A stretch of DNA of 64,000 nucleotides from Eledone cirrhosa (lineage: Eukaryota; Mollusca; Cephalopoda; Octopoda; Eledonidae), in assembly GCA_964016885.1 (NCBI GenBank), contig OZ024743.1, positions 176,099,074-176,163,073 on the forward strand. The letters run 5' to 3'. Below are positions 20,340-34,300 of the stretch, in pieces. Position numbers and translations under genes: made by a program. The notes under the pieces are model-generated. The model saw only the letters and a list, made by a program, of their open reading frames with translations, was not told the origin of the DNA and ran no database searches. The stretch's first letter is position 1; every line of letters begins with the position of its first letter.

Positions 20340-20480
20340 TCCACTTATTCCTGAGATGGTCGTTGAGGAGAGTCCTCGAACACTTCTTCCAGCGGGTCCT
20401 GTCAGAAGCAACAGTCTCCAACTGATCCGACTGGATCCCCAAGCAAGACCAGTCAAACTCATGGATGTTATCCAGCCAAC
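20340..20480 (-). pseudogene. Non-LTR retrotransposon C-terminal fragment
   Basis: Minus-strand translation gives LETVASDRTRWKKC followed by SRTLLNDHLRNKW. The form W/LE-x-A-x-DR-x-W is the usual C-terminal signature of non-LTR reverse-transcriptase polyproteins. The fragment lies in an otherwise low-complexity frame at 20517-20110. Only about 45 residues of element sequence remain. Confidence 0.55.
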
Positions 20481-20815
20481 ACACACACATATCGACTGCA
20501 AAGTTTGAAACGCCCAAGATGCATCATGCGCTAGGATGGCGCTTCTAAGATTCAGTCATGAGTTAAGGGCCTTTTATTACCGTTATTATAATATGATGGA
20601 CATTTTTGCCCTGGTTTTTATTAAATTTTAAATTTATAGATTTTTCACATGTACAATCTCAAAGATATATTTATGAGAAGGAAAATTGCAATAACCAGCA
20701 TATAATTATCCTAAATTCAGAATATAATACAAAGAAAATATTGTAGACTACAGTTCTTTAAAAAAGAGGGAGAACACACTGCATGGGTAGACTGTCTGAA
20801 AAACAAATATCGGAT

Positions 20816-20962
20816 GGCCTTTGGCAGTAGTGATAGAGGGTCGGACGCCATGCTTTGCAGCATAGTTACGGCCCTTTATGATCTGAATTCAAATCCCGCC
20901 GAGGTTAACTTTGCATTTCATCCTTACGGGGTCGATAAAATAAAGTACCAATAATGCGCTTC
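20816..20962 (+). mobile_element. Cephalopod SINE
   Basis: GGCCTTTGGCAGTAGTGATA is the head. CTGAATTCAAATCCCGCC is the B-box region near 20884-20901, and GAGGTTAACTTTGCATTTC and GGGGTCGATAAAATAAAG are the body. The 3' end is cut at TAATGCGCTTC. Confidence 0.8.
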
Positions 20963-20984
20963 ATTCTATTCCATTTATCGTTTT

Positions 20985-21250
20985 CGGTGCGCCTGACCGA
21001 CTGAAATCACTCGATATGCAAATTAGGCTGCTCAGCCGTTAATTTTCATAAGGAAAGTATATACTTTCGGACGTTCAACCATCTGGCAGAAAGGTATACG
21101 GTGCTGACGATAGCTAATAAGCTTGAAACTAGTACATCGTTCCTGTATCAGTGTTGAACAAAAATGTGACGGGGTTGCCTAAACACTGTACGGCGTAATT
21201 CAGGCTGTTTGTTTGTTTACAAACGAACAAACCGAGCATTATAATAAATG
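20985..21250 (+). mobile_element. Non-autonomous element carrying a hammerhead-like motif
   Basis: ATATGCAAATTAGG near 21016, a hammerhead-like motif at 21098-21140, and a terminal hairpin (GTTTACAAACGAAC, then CGAGCATTATAATAAATGTTCG) repeat the order seen at 16440-16770. The primary sequence is mostly different. Confidence 0.5.
21098..21140 (+). ncRNA. Hammerhead-ribozyme-like motif, near-intact core
   Basis: Helix I is ACGGTG (21098-21103) with CATCGT (21135-21140), six pairs with one G-U. The core is CTGACGA (21104-21110); position 7 of the hammerhead is variable, so C is allowed. Helix II is AGCT with AGCT. GAAA is 21125-21128 and GTA at 21132-21134 is a permitted NUH. Weak points are a T-T mismatch at the base of helix II and a two-base loop in helix III. 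Confidence 0.5.
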
Positions 21251-21269
21251 TTCGGTAAACTGATACGTG

Positions 21270-21414
21270 CATATATATATATGTGCCTGTATGTATATAT
21301 ATACATACTACTGTACGTCTGTATACATATATGTATGTACGTATACATACATACTTACATTTAAGTAAGTGCATTACTAAGAGTGAGAAATGAAATTTCG
21401 TTTCATTCTATTCC

Positions 21415-21445
<31 letters not shown>
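21270..21445. repeat. TA/TATG microsatellites with short unique spacer
   Basis: ATATATGTATATACATAC runs to about 21360 and (TA)n spans 21418-21446. Between them, CATTCTATTCCATTTAT repeats a string seen at 20963-20980. Confidence 0.85.
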
Positions 21446-21452
<7 letters not shown>

Positions 21453-21456
21453 ATAT

Positions 21457-21510
21457 GGCTTCTCCAGGACTAGAACTGTTTCATTCGAACAAAAACATCA
21501 GAAAAAGCCT
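21457..21510 (-). ncRNA. Hammerhead-ribozyme-like motif
   Basis: Related to the 17457-17509 motif. On the minus strand: CTGATG then T in place of A, TTC/GAA helix II, GAAAC (21482-21478), and GTC at 21470-21468. GGCTT and AAGCC form the outer helix I. The changed A is an invariant core base, so this copy should be inactive. Confidence 0.45.
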
Positions 21511-21533
21511 ACTTGCGTTATAATGTGGTAGTA

Positions 21534-21605
21534 TATAAAGTACCAGTAATGCACTGGGTATTTGCTGGCCTTGTGCCTAAAGTAGAAACAAGTATTTATA
21601 TGTTC
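21534..21605 (+). mobile_element. Cephalopod SINE, 3' tip
   Basis: ATAAAGTACCAGTAATGCAC, TTGCTGGCCTTGTGCC and AAAGTAGAAACAAGTATTTA are the last 70 bp of the main SINE family. Confidence 0.75.
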
Positions 21606-21987
21606 ACTGGTATGCGGGGAAGGTGGTGATTTTAACGATGGGTAAAGGTCATTGGCTGATACATTTGTAGGGAACTGAGATTCTTTGAAAATATCTATTT
21701 TTAGAAATATACAATTAATAAAAAGACGAAGATAAAAAGCAGGTTTATACACATACTTAAATATTTATAGAGATTCATACAAACTAACGCCCACATATTT
21801 TAAAGTAAACAAAAGGAGTATATATATTTACATATACGTAATATAATTTTACAAATCAAGCAATGAAGAGGACCACATTTCAATGAAAGGTTTTACACAA
21901 ATTAGATGAAGAATATATATATTTATTAAATTTAAATGTCCACTTTAGAGCCAGATGAATGATTTTCTGTGTAGTCATAACATGGCC
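21606..21987. other. Unique left flank of the 15-bp satellite
   Basis: AT-rich sequence with no gene. The last words before the array, AACATGGCCAATGCG at about 21979-21993, look like a degenerate unit (CAATG-CG) and may mark where the array was seeded. Confidence 0.6.
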
Positions 21988-24900
21988 AATGCGGACGCTC
22001 GACAATGAGAGGCTCGACAATGAGACGCTCGACAATGAGACGCTCGACAATGAGACGCTCGACAATGAGAGGCTCGACAATGAGAGGCTCGAAAATGAGA
22101 GGCTCGACAATGAGAGGCTCGACAATGAGAGGCTCGAAAATGAGAGGCTCGACAATGAGACGCTCGACAATGAGAGGCTCGACAATGAGAGGCTCGAGAA
22201 TGAGAGGCTCGACAATGAGACGCTCGACGATGAGAGGCTCGACAATGAGAGGCTCGACAATGAGAGGCTCGACAATGAGAGGCTCGACAATGAGAGGCTC
22301 GACAATGAGAGGCTCGACAATGAGAGACTCGACAATGAGACGCTCGACAATGAGAGGCTCGACAATGAGAGGCTCGACAATGAGACGCTCGACAATGAGA
22401 CGCTCAAGAATGAGACGCTCGACAATGAGAGGCTCGACAAAGAGACGCTCGACAATGAAACGCTCAACAATGAGACGCTTGACAATGAAACGCTCGACAA
22501 TGAGAGGCTCGACAATGAGACGCTCGACAATGAGAGGCTCGACAATGAGAGGCTCGACAATGAGAGGCTCGACAATGAGAGGCTCGACAATGAGACGCTC
22601 GACAATGAGACGCTCGACAATGAGACGCTCGACAATGAGAGGCTCGACAATGAGAGGCTCGAGAATGAGACGCTCGACAATGAGAGGCTCGAAAATGAGA
22701 GGCTCGACAATGAGAGGCTCGACAATGAGAGGTTCGACAATGAGACGCTCGACAATGAGAGGCTCGACAATGAGAGGCTCGACAATGAGAGGCTCGACAA
22801 TGAGAGGCTCGACAATGAGAGGCTCGACAATGAGAGGCTCGACAATGAGAGGCTCGAAAATGAGAGGCTCGACAATGAGACGCTCGACAATGAGAGGCTC
22901 GACAATGAGAGGCTCGAGAATGAGAGGCTCGACAATGAGACGCTCGACGATGAGAGGCTCGACAATGAGAGGCTCGACAATGAGAGGCTCGACAATGAGA
23001 GGCTCGACAATGAGAGGCTCGACAATGAGACGCTCGATAATGAGACGCTCGACAATGAGATGCTCGACAATGAGACGCTCGACAATGAGACGCTCGACAA
23101 TGAGAGGCTCGACAATGAGAGGCTCGACAATGAGAGGCTCGACAATGAGAGACTCGACAATGAGACGCTCGACAATGAGAGGCTCGACAATGAGAGGCTC
23201 GACAATGAGACGCTCGACAATGAGACGCTCAACAATGAGACGCTCGACAATGAGAGGCTCGACAACGAGACGCTCGACAATGAAACGCTCAACAATGAGA
23301 CGCTTGACAATGAAACGCTCGACAATGAGAGGCTCGACAATGAGACGCTCGACAATGAGAGGCTCGACAATGAGAGGCTCGACAATGAGAGGCTCGACAA
23401 TGAGAGGCTCGACAATGAGAGGCTCGACAATGAGAGGCTCGACAATGAGAGGCTCGAAAATGAGAGGCTCGACAATGAGAGGCTCGACAATGAGAGGCTC
23501 GACAATGAGAGGCTCGACAATGAGAGGCTCGACAATGAGAGGCTCGACAATGAGAGGCTTGACAATGAGAGGCTCGACAATGAGACGCTCGACAACGAGA
23601 GGCTCGACATTGAGACGCTCGACAATGAGACGCTCGACAATGAGAGGATTGACGATGAGAGGCTCGACAATGAGAGGCTCGACAATGAGACGCTCGACAA
23701 TGAGACGCTCGACAATGAGAGACTCGAGAATGAGACGCTCGACAATGAGAGGCTCGACAATGAGAGGCTCGACAATGAGACGCTCGACAATGAGAGGCTC
23801 GACAACGAGAGGCTCGACAATGAGACGCTCGACAATTCGACGCGCGACAATGAGACGCTTGACAATGAGACGCTCGACAATGAGAGGCTCGACAATGAGA
23901 CGCTCGACAATGAGACGCTCGACAATGAGAGGCTAGACAATGAGACGCTCGACAATGAGACGCTCGACAATGAGACGCTCGACAATGAGAGGCTCGACAA
24001 TGAGACGCTCGACAATAATAGGCTCGACAATGAGACGCTCGACAATGAGAGGCTCGACAATGAGAGGCTCGACAATGAGACGCTCGACAAAGAGAGGCTC
24101 GACAATGAGACGCTCGACAATGAGAGGCTCGACAATGAGAGGCTCGACAAGGAGAGGCTCGACAATGAGAGGCTCGACAATGAGAGGCTCGACAATGAGA
24201 CGCTCGACAATGAGAGGCTCGATAATGAGAGGCTCGACAATGAGAGGCTCGACAATGAGAGGCTCGACAATGAGACGCTCGACAATGAGAGGCTCGACAA
24301 TGAGACGCTCGACAATGAGAGGCTCGACAATGAGAGGCTCGACAATGAGAGGCTCGACAAGGAGAGGCTCAACAATGAGAGGCTCGACAATGAGAGGCTC
24401 GACAATGAGAGGCTCGACAATGAGAGGCTCGACAATGAGAGGCTCGACAATGAGAGGCTCGACAATGAGACGCTCGACAATGAGAGGCTCGACAATGAGA
24501 CGCTCGACAATGAGACGCTCGACAATGAGACGCTCGACAATGAGACGCTCGACAATGAGACGCTCGACAATGAGACGCTCGACAATGAGAGGCTCGACAA
24601 TGAGAGGCTCGACAATGAGAGGCTCGACAATGAGAGGCTCGACAATGAGAGGCTCGAAAATGAGACGCTCGACAATGAGACTCTCGTCAAAGAGAGGCTC
24701 GACAATGAGAGGCTCGACAATGAGAGGCTCGACAATGAGAGGCTCGACAATGAGAGGCTCGACAATGAGAGACTCGACAATGAGACGCTCGACAATGAGA
24801 GGCTCGACAATGAGAGCTCGACAATGAGAGGCTCGTCAATGAGACGCTCGACAATGAGACGCTCGACAATGAGACGCTCGACAATGAGAGGCTCGACAAT

Positions 24901-27900
24901 GAGAGGCTCGACAATGTGACGCTCGACAATAATAGGCTCGACAATGAGACGCTCGACAATGAGAGGCTCGACAATGAGACGCTCGACAATGAGACGCTCG
25001 ACAATGAGAGGCTCGACAATGAGAGGCTCGACAATGAGAGGCTCGACAATGAGACGCTCGACAATGAGACGCTCGACAATGAGACGCTCGACAATGAGAG
25101 GCTCTACAATGAGAGGCTCGAGAATGAGACGCTCGACAATGAGAGGCTCGAAAATGAGAGGCTCGACAATGAGAGGCTCGACAATGAGAGGTTCGACAAT
25201 GAGACGCTCGACAATGAGAGGATTGACAATGAGAGGCTCGACAATGAGACGCTCGACAATGAGACGCTCGACAATGAGACGCTCGACAATGAGAGGCTCG
25301 ACAATGAGACGCTCGACAATGAGAGGCTCGACAACGAGAGGCTCGACAATGAGACGCTCGACAATGCGACGCTCGACAATGAGACGCTTGACAATGAGAG
25401 GCTCGACAATGAGAGGCTCGACAATGAGAGGCTCGACAATGAGACGCTCGACAATAATAGGCTCGACAATGAGACGCTCGACAATGAGAGGCTCGACAAT
25501 GAGAGGCTCGACAATGAGACGCTCGACAATGAGAGGCTCGACAATGAGACGCTCGACAATGAGAGGCTCGACAATGAGAGGCTCGACAATGAGAGGCTCG
25601 ACAAGGAGAGGCTCGAGAATGAGAGGCTCGACAATGAGAGGCTCGACAATGAGAGGCTCGACAAAGAGAGGCTCGATAATGAGAGGCTCGACAATGAGAG
25701 GCTCGACAATGAGAGGCTCGACAATGAGACGCTCGACAATGAGAGGCTCGACAATGAGACGCTCGACAATGAGAGGCTCGACAATGAGAGGCTCGACAAC
25801 GAGAGGCTCGACAAGGAGAGGCTCGACAATGAGAGGCTCGACAATGAGAGGCTCGACAATGAGAGGCTCGACAATGAGAGGCTCGACAATGAGACGCTCG
25901 ACAATGAGAGGCTCGACAATGAGACGCTCGACAATGAGACGCTCGACAATGAGAGGCTCGACAATGAGAGGCTCGACAATGAGAGGCTCGACAATGAGAC
26001 GCTCGACAATGAGAAACTCGACAATGAGACGCTCGACAATGAGAGGCTCGACAATGAGACGCTCGACAATGAGACGCTCGACAATGAGACGCTCGACAAT
26101 GAGACGCTCGACAATGAGAGGCTCGACAATGAGACGCTCGACAATGAGAGGCTCGACAATGAGAGGCTCGACAATGAGACGCTTGACAATGAGACGCTCG
26201 ACAATGAGAGGCTCGACAATGAGACGCTCGACAATGAGAGGCTCGACAATGAGAGGCTCGACAATGAGACGCTCGACAATGAGAGGCTCGACAATGAGAG
26301 TCTCGACAATGAGACGCTCGACAATGAGACGTTCGACAATGAGACACTCGACAATGAGAGGCTCGACAATGATAGGCTCGACAATGAGATGCTCGACAAT
26401 GAGACGCTCGACAATGAGACGGTGGACAATGAGAGGCTCGACAATTTGAGGCTCGACAATGAGAGGCTCGACAATTAGAGACTCGACAATGAGAGGCTCG
26501 ACAATGAGAGGCTCGACAATGAGAGGCTCGACAATGAGACGCTCGACAATGAGAGGCTCGACAATGAGAGGCTCGACAATGAGAGGCTCGACAATGAGAC
26601 GCTCGACAATGAGACGCTCGACAATGAGAGGCTCGACAATGAGACGCTCGACAATGAGACGCTCGACAATGAGACGCTCGACAATGAGACGCTCGACAAT
26701 GAGAGGCTCGACAATGAGAGGCTCGACAATGAGAGGTTCGACAATGAGAGGCTCGACAATGAGAGGCTCGACAATGAGACGCTCGACAATGAGACGCTCG
26801 ACAATGAGACTCTCGGCAAAGAGAGGCTCGACAATGAGAGGCTCGACAATGAGAGGCTCGACAATGAGAGGCTCGACAATGAGAGGCTCGAAAATGAGAG
26901 ACTCGACAATGAGACGCTCGACAATGAGAGGCTCGACAATGAGAGGCTCGACAATGAGAGGCTCGACAATGAGACGCTCGACAATGAGACGCTCGACAAT
27001 GAGACCCTCGACAATGAGAGGCTCGACAATGAGAGGCTCGACAATGTGACGCTCGACAATAATAGGCTCGATAATGAGACGCTCGACAATGAGAGGCTCG
27101 ACAATGAGACGCTCGACAATGAGACGCTCGACAATGAGAGGCTCGACAATGAGACGCTCGACAATGAGAGGCTCGACAATGAGAGGCTCGACAATGAGAC
27201 GCTCGACAATGAGACGCTCGACAATGAGACGCTCGACAATGAGACGCTCGACAATGAGAGGCTCGACAATGAGAGGCTCGACAATGAGACGCTCGACAAT
27301 GAGAGGCTCGACAATGAGAGGCTCGACAATGAGACGCTCGACAATGAGACGCTCGACAATGAGAAACTCGACAATGAGACGCTCGACAATGAGAGGCTCG
27401 ACAATGAGAGGCTCGACAATGAGACGCTCGACAATGAGAGGCTCGACAATGAGAGGCTCGACAATGAGACGCTCGACAATGAGACGCTCGACAATGAGAC
27501 GCTCGACAATGAGACGCTCGACAATGAGAGGCTCGACAATGAGACGCTCGACAATGAGAGGCTCGACAATGAGACGCTCGACAATGAGACGCTTGACAAT
27601 GAGACGCTCGACAATGAGAGGCTCGACAATGAGACGCTCGACAATGAGAGGCTCGACAATGGGAGGCTCGACAATGAGACGCTCGACAATGAGAGGCTCG
27701 ACAATGAGAGGCTCGACAATGAGACGCTCGACAATGAGACGTTCGACAATGAGACACTCGACAATGAGAGGCTCGACAATGATAGGCTCGACAATGAGAT
27801 GCTCGACAATGAGACGCTCGACAATGAGACGGTCGACAATGAGAGGCTCGACAATGAGAGGCTCGACAATGAGAGGCTCGACAATTAGAGACTCGACAAT

Positions 27901-28394
27901 GAGAGGCTCGACAATGAGAGGCTCGACAATGAGAGGCTCGACAATGAGACGCTCGACAATGAGACGTTCGACAATGAGAGGCTCGACAATGAGAGGCTCG
28001 ACAATGAGAGGCTCGACAATGAGACGCTCGACAATGAGAGGCTCGACAATGAGAGGCTCGACAATGAGACGCTCGACAATGAGACGCTCGACAATGAGAC
28101 GCTCGACAATGAGAGGCTCGACAATGAGAGGCTCGACAATGAGAGGCTCGACAATGAGAGGCTCGACAATGAGAGGCTCGACAATGAGAGGCTCGACAAT
28201 GAGAGGCTCGACAATGAGACGCTCGACAATGAGACGCTCGACAATGAGACTCTCGGCAAAGAGAGGCTCGACAATGAGAGGCTCGACAATGAGAGGCTCG
28301 ACAATGAGAGGCTCGACAATGAGAGGCTCGAAAATGAGAGACTCGACAATGAGACGCTCGACAATGAGAGGCTCGACAATGAGAGGCTCGACAA

Positions 28395-31300
28395 TTAGAG
28401 GCTCGACAATGAGACGCTCGACAATGAGACGCTCGACAATGAGACCCTCGACAATGAGAGGCTCGACAATGAGAGGCTCGACAATGTGACGCTCGACAAT
28501 AATAGGCTCGACAATGAGACGCTCGACAATGAGAGGCTCGACAATGAGACGCTCGACAATGAGACGCTCGACAATGAGAGGCTCGACAATGAGACGCTCG
28601 ACAATGAGAGGCTCGACAATGAGAGGCTCGACAATGAGACGCTCGACAATGAGAGGCTCGACAATGAGACGCTCGACAATGAGACGCTCGACAATGAGAC
28701 GCTCGACAATGAGAGGCTCGACAATGAGAGGCTCGACAATGAGAGGCTCAACAATGAGAGGCTCGACAATGAGACGCTCGACAATGAGACGCTCGACAAT
28801 GAGAGGCTCGACAATGAGACGCTCGACAATGAGACGCTCGACATTGAGAGGCTCGACAATGAGAGGCTCGACAATGAGATGCTCGACAATGAGAAACTCG
28901 ACAATGAGACGCTCGACAATGAGAGGCTCGACAATGAGAGGCTCGACAATGAGACGCTCGACAATGAGAGGCTCGACAATGAGACGCTCAACAATGAGAG
29001 GCTCGACAATGAGAGGCTCGACAATGAGACGCTCGACAATGAGACGCTCGACAATGAGAGGCTCGACAATGAGAGGCTCGACAATGTGACGCTCGACAAT
29101 AATAGGCTCGACAATGAGACGCTCGACAATGAGAGGCTCGACAATGAGACGCTCGACAATGAGACGCTCGACAATGAGAGGCTCGACAATGAGAGGCTCG
29201 ACAATGAGAGGCTCGACAATGAGACGCTCGACAATGAGACGCTCGACAATGAGACGCTCGACAATGAGAGGCTCTACAATGAGAGGCTCGAGAATGAGAC
29301 GCTCGACAATGAGAGGCTCGAAAATGAGAGGCTCGACAATGAGAGGCTCGACAATGAGAGGTTCGACAATGAGACGCTCGACAATGAGAGGATTGACAAT
29401 GAGAGGCTCGACAATGAGACGCTCGACAATGAGACGCTCGACAATGAGACGCTCGACAATGAGAGGCTCGACAATGAGACGCTCGACAATGAGAGGCTCG
29501 ACAACGAGAGGCTCGACAATGAGACGCTCGACAATGCGACGCTCGACAATGAGACGCTTGACAATGAGAGGCTCGACAATGAGAGGCTCGACAATGAGAG
29601 GCTCGACAATGAGACGCTCGACAATAATAGGCTCGACAATGAGACGCTCGACAATGAGAGGCTCGACAATGAGAGGCTCGACAATGAGACGCTCGACAAT
29701 GAGAGGCTCGACAATGAGACGCTCGACAATGAGAGGCTCGACAATGAGAGGCTCGACAATGAGAGGCTCGACAAGGAGAGGCTCGAGAATGAGAGGCTCG
29801 ACAATGAGAGGCTCGACAATGAGAGGCTCGACAAAGAGAGGCTCGATAATGAGAGGCTCGACAATGAGAGGCTCGACAATGAGAGGCTCGACAATGAGAC
29901 GCTCGACAATGAGAGGCTCGACAATGAGACGCTCGACAATGAGAGGCTCGACAATGAGAGGCTCGACAACGAGAGGCTCGACAAGGAGAGGCTCGACAAT
30001 GAGAGGCTCGCCAATGAGAGGCTCGACAATGAGAGGCTCGACAATGAGAGGCTCGACAATGAGACGCTCGACAATGAGAGGCTCGACAATGAGACGCTCG
30101 ACAATGAGACGCTCGACAATGAGAGGCTCGACAATGAGAGGCTCGACAATGAGAGGCTCGACAATGAGACGCTCGACAATGAGAAACTCGACAATGAGAC
30201 GCTCGACAATGAGAGGCTCGACAATGAGAGGCTCGACAATGAGACGCTCGACAATGAGAGGCTCGACAATGAGAGGCTCGACAATGAGACGCTCGACAAT
30301 GAGACGCTCGACAATGAGACGCTCGACAATGAGACGCTCGACAATGAGAGGCTCGACAATGAGACGCTCGACAATGAGAGGCTCGACAATGAGAGGCTCG
30401 ACAATGAGACGCTTGACAATGAGACGCTCGACAATGAGAGGCTCGACAATGAGACGCTCGACAATGAGAGGCTCGACAATGAGAGGCTCGACAATGAGAC
30501 GCTCGACAATGAGAGGCTCGACAATGAGAGTCTCGACAATGAGACGCTCGACAATGAGACGTTCGACAATGAGACACTCGACAATGAGAGGCTCGACAAT
30601 GATAGGCTCGACAATGAGATGCTCGACAATGAGACGCTCGACAATGAGACGGTGGACAATGAGAGGCTCGACAATTTGAGGCTCGACAATGAGAGGCTCG
30701 ACAATTAGAGACTCGACAATGAGAGGCTCGACAATGAGAGGCTCGACAATGAGAGGCTCGACAATGAGACGCTCGACAATGAGAGGCTCGACAATGAGAG
30801 GCTCGACAATGAGAGGCTCGACAATGAGACGCTCGACAATGAGACGCTCGACAATGAGAGGCTCGACAATGAGACGCTCGACAATGAGACGCTCGACAAT
30901 GAGACGCTCGACAATGAGACGCTCGACAATGAGAGGCTCGACAATGAGAGGCTCGACAATGAGAGGTTCGACAATGAGAGGCTCGACAATGAGAGGCTCG
31001 ACAATGAGACGCTCGACAATGAGACGCTCGACAATGAGACTCTCGGCAAAGAGAGGCTCGACAATGAGAGGCTCGACAATGAGAGGCTCGACAATGAGAG
31101 GCTCGACAATGAGAGGCTCGAAAATGAGAGACTCGACAATGAGACGCTCGACAATGAGAGGCTCGACAATGAGAGGCTCGACAATGAGAGGCTCGACAAT
31201 GAGACGCTCGACAATGAGACGCTCGACAATGAGACCCTCGACAATGAGAGGCTCGACAATGAGAGGCTCGACAATGTGACGCTCGACAATAATAGGCTCG

Positions 31301-34300
31301 ATAATGAGACGCTCGACAATGAGAGGCTCGACAATGAGACGCTCGACAATGAGACGCTCGACAATGAGAGGCTCGACAATGAGACGCTCGACAATGAGAG
31401 GCTCGACAATTAGAGGCTCGACAATGAGACGCTCGACAATGAGACGCTCGACAATGAGACCCTCGACAATGAGAGGCTCGACAATGAGAGGCTCGACAAT
31501 GTGACGCTCGACAATAATAGGCTCGACAATGAGACGCTCGACAATGAGAGGCTCGACAATGAGACGCTCGACAATGAGACGCTCGACAATGAGAGGCTCG
31601 ACAATGAGACGCTCGACAATGAGAGGCTCGACAATGAGAGGCTCGACAATGAGACGCTCGACAATGAGAGGCTCGACAATGAGACGCTCGACAATGAGAC
31701 GCTCGACAATGAGACGCTCGACAATGAGAGGCTCGACAATGAGAGGCTCGACAATGAGAGGCTCAACAATGAGAGGCTCGACAATGAGACGCTCGACAAT
31801 GAGACGCTCGACAATGAGAGGCTCGACAATGAGACGCTCGACAATGAGACGCTCGACATTGAGAGGCTCGACAATGAGAGGCTCGACAATGAGATGCTCG
31901 ACAATGAGAAACTCGACAATGAGACGCTCGACAATGAGAGGCTCGACAATGAGAGGCTCGACAATGAGACGCTCGACAATGAGAGGCTCGACAATGAGAC
32001 GCTCAACAATGAGAGGCTCGACAATGAGAGGCTCGACAATGAGACGCTCGACAATGAGACGCTCGACAATGAGAGGCTCGACAATGAGAGGCTCGACAAT
32101 GTGACGCTCGACAATAATAGGCTCGACAATGAGACGCTCGACAATGAGAGGCTCGACAATGAGACGCTCGACAATGAGACGCTCGACAATGAGAGGCTCG
32201 ACAATGAGAGGCTCGACAATGAGAGGCTCGACAATGAGACGCTCGACAATGAGACGCTCGACAATGAGACGCTCGACAATGAGAGGCTCTACAATGAGAG
32301 GCTCGAGAATGAGACGCTCGACAATGAGAGGCTCGAAAATGAGAGGCTCGACAATGAGAGGCTCGACAATGAGAGGTTCGACAATGAGACGCTCGACAAT
32401 GAGAGGATTGACAATGAGAGGCTCGACAATGAGACGCTCGACAATGAGACGCTCGACAATGAGACGCTCGACAATGAGAGGCTCGACAATGAGACGCTCG
32501 ACAATGAGAGGCTCGACAACGAGAGGCTCGACAATGAGACGCTCGACAATGCGACGCTCGACAATGAGACGCTTGACAATGAGAGGCTCGACAATGAGAG
32601 GCTCGACAATGAGAGGCTCGACAATGAGACGCTCGACAATAATAGGCTCGACAATGAGACGCTCGACAATGAGAGGCTCGACAATGAGAGGCTCGACAAT
32701 GAGACGCTCGACAATGAGAGGCTCGACAATGAGACGCTCGACAATGAGAGGCTCGACAATGAGAGGCTCGACAATGAGAGGCTCGACAAGGAGAGGCTCG
32801 AGAATGAGAGGCTCGACAATGAGAGGCTCGACAATGAGAGGCTCGACAAAGAGAGGCTCGATAATGAGAGGCTCGACAATGAGAGGCTCGACAATGAGAG
32901 GCTCGACAATGAGACGCTCGACAATGAGAGGCTCGACAATGAGACGCTCGACAATGAGAGGCTCGACAATGAGAGGCTCGACAACGAGAGGCTCGACAAG
33001 GAGAGGCTCGACAATGAGAGGCTCGACAATGAGAGGCTCGACAATGAGAGGCTCGACAATGAGAGGCTCGACAATGAGACGCTCGACAATGAGAGGCTCG
33101 ACAATGAGACGCTCGACAATGAGACGCTCGACAATGAGAGGCTCGACAATGAGAGGCTCGACAATGAGAGGCTCGACAATGAGACGCTCGACAATGAGAA
33201 ACTCGACAATGAGACGCTCGACAATGAGAGGCTCGACAATGAGAGGCTCGACAATGAGACGCTCGACAATGAGAGGCTCGACAATGAGAGGCTCGACAAT
33301 GAGACGCTCGACAATGAGACGCTCGACAATGAGACGCTCGACAATGAGACGCTCGACAATGAGAGGCTCGACAATGAGACGCTCGACAATGAGAGGCTCG
33401 ACAATGAGAGGCTCGACAATGAGACGCTTGACAATGAGACGCTCGACAATGAGAGGCTCGACAATGAGACGCTCGACAATGAGAGGCTCGACAATGAGAG
33501 GCTCGACAATGAGACGCTCGACAATGAGAGGCTCGACAATGAGAGTCTCGACAATGAGACGCTCGACAATGAGACGTTCGACAATGAGACACTCGACAAT
33601 GAGAGGCTCGACAATGATAGGCTCGACAATGAGATGCTCGACAATGAGACGCTCGACAATGAGACGGTGGACAATGAGAGGCTCGACAATTTGAGGCTCG
33701 ACAATGAGAGGCTCGACAATTAGAGACTCGACAATGAGAGGCTCGACAATGAGAGGCTCGACAATGAGAGGCTCGACAATGAGACGCTCGACAATGAGAG
33801 GCTCGACAATGAGAGGCTCGACAATGAGAGGCTCGACAATGAGACGCTCGACAATGAGACGCTCGACAATGAGAGGCTCGACAATGAGACGCTCGACAAT
33901 GAGACGCTCGACAATGAGACGCTCGACAATGAGACGCTCGACAATGAGAGGCTCGACAATGAGAGGCTCGACAATGAGAGGTTCGACAATGAGAGGCTCG
34001 ACAATGAGAGGCTCGACAATGAGACGCTCGACAATGAGACGCTCGACAATGAGACTCTCGGCAAAGAGAGGCTCGACAATGAGAGGCTCGACAATGAGAG
34101 GCTCGACAATGAGAGGCTCGACAATGAGAGGCTCGAAAATGAGAGACTCGACAATGAGACGCTCGACAATGAGAGGCTCGACAATGAGAGGCTCGACAAT
34201 GAGAGGCTCGACAATGAGACGCTCGACAATGAGACGCTCGACAATGAGACCCTCGACAATGAGAGGCTCGACAATGAGAGGCTCGACAATGTGACGCTCG

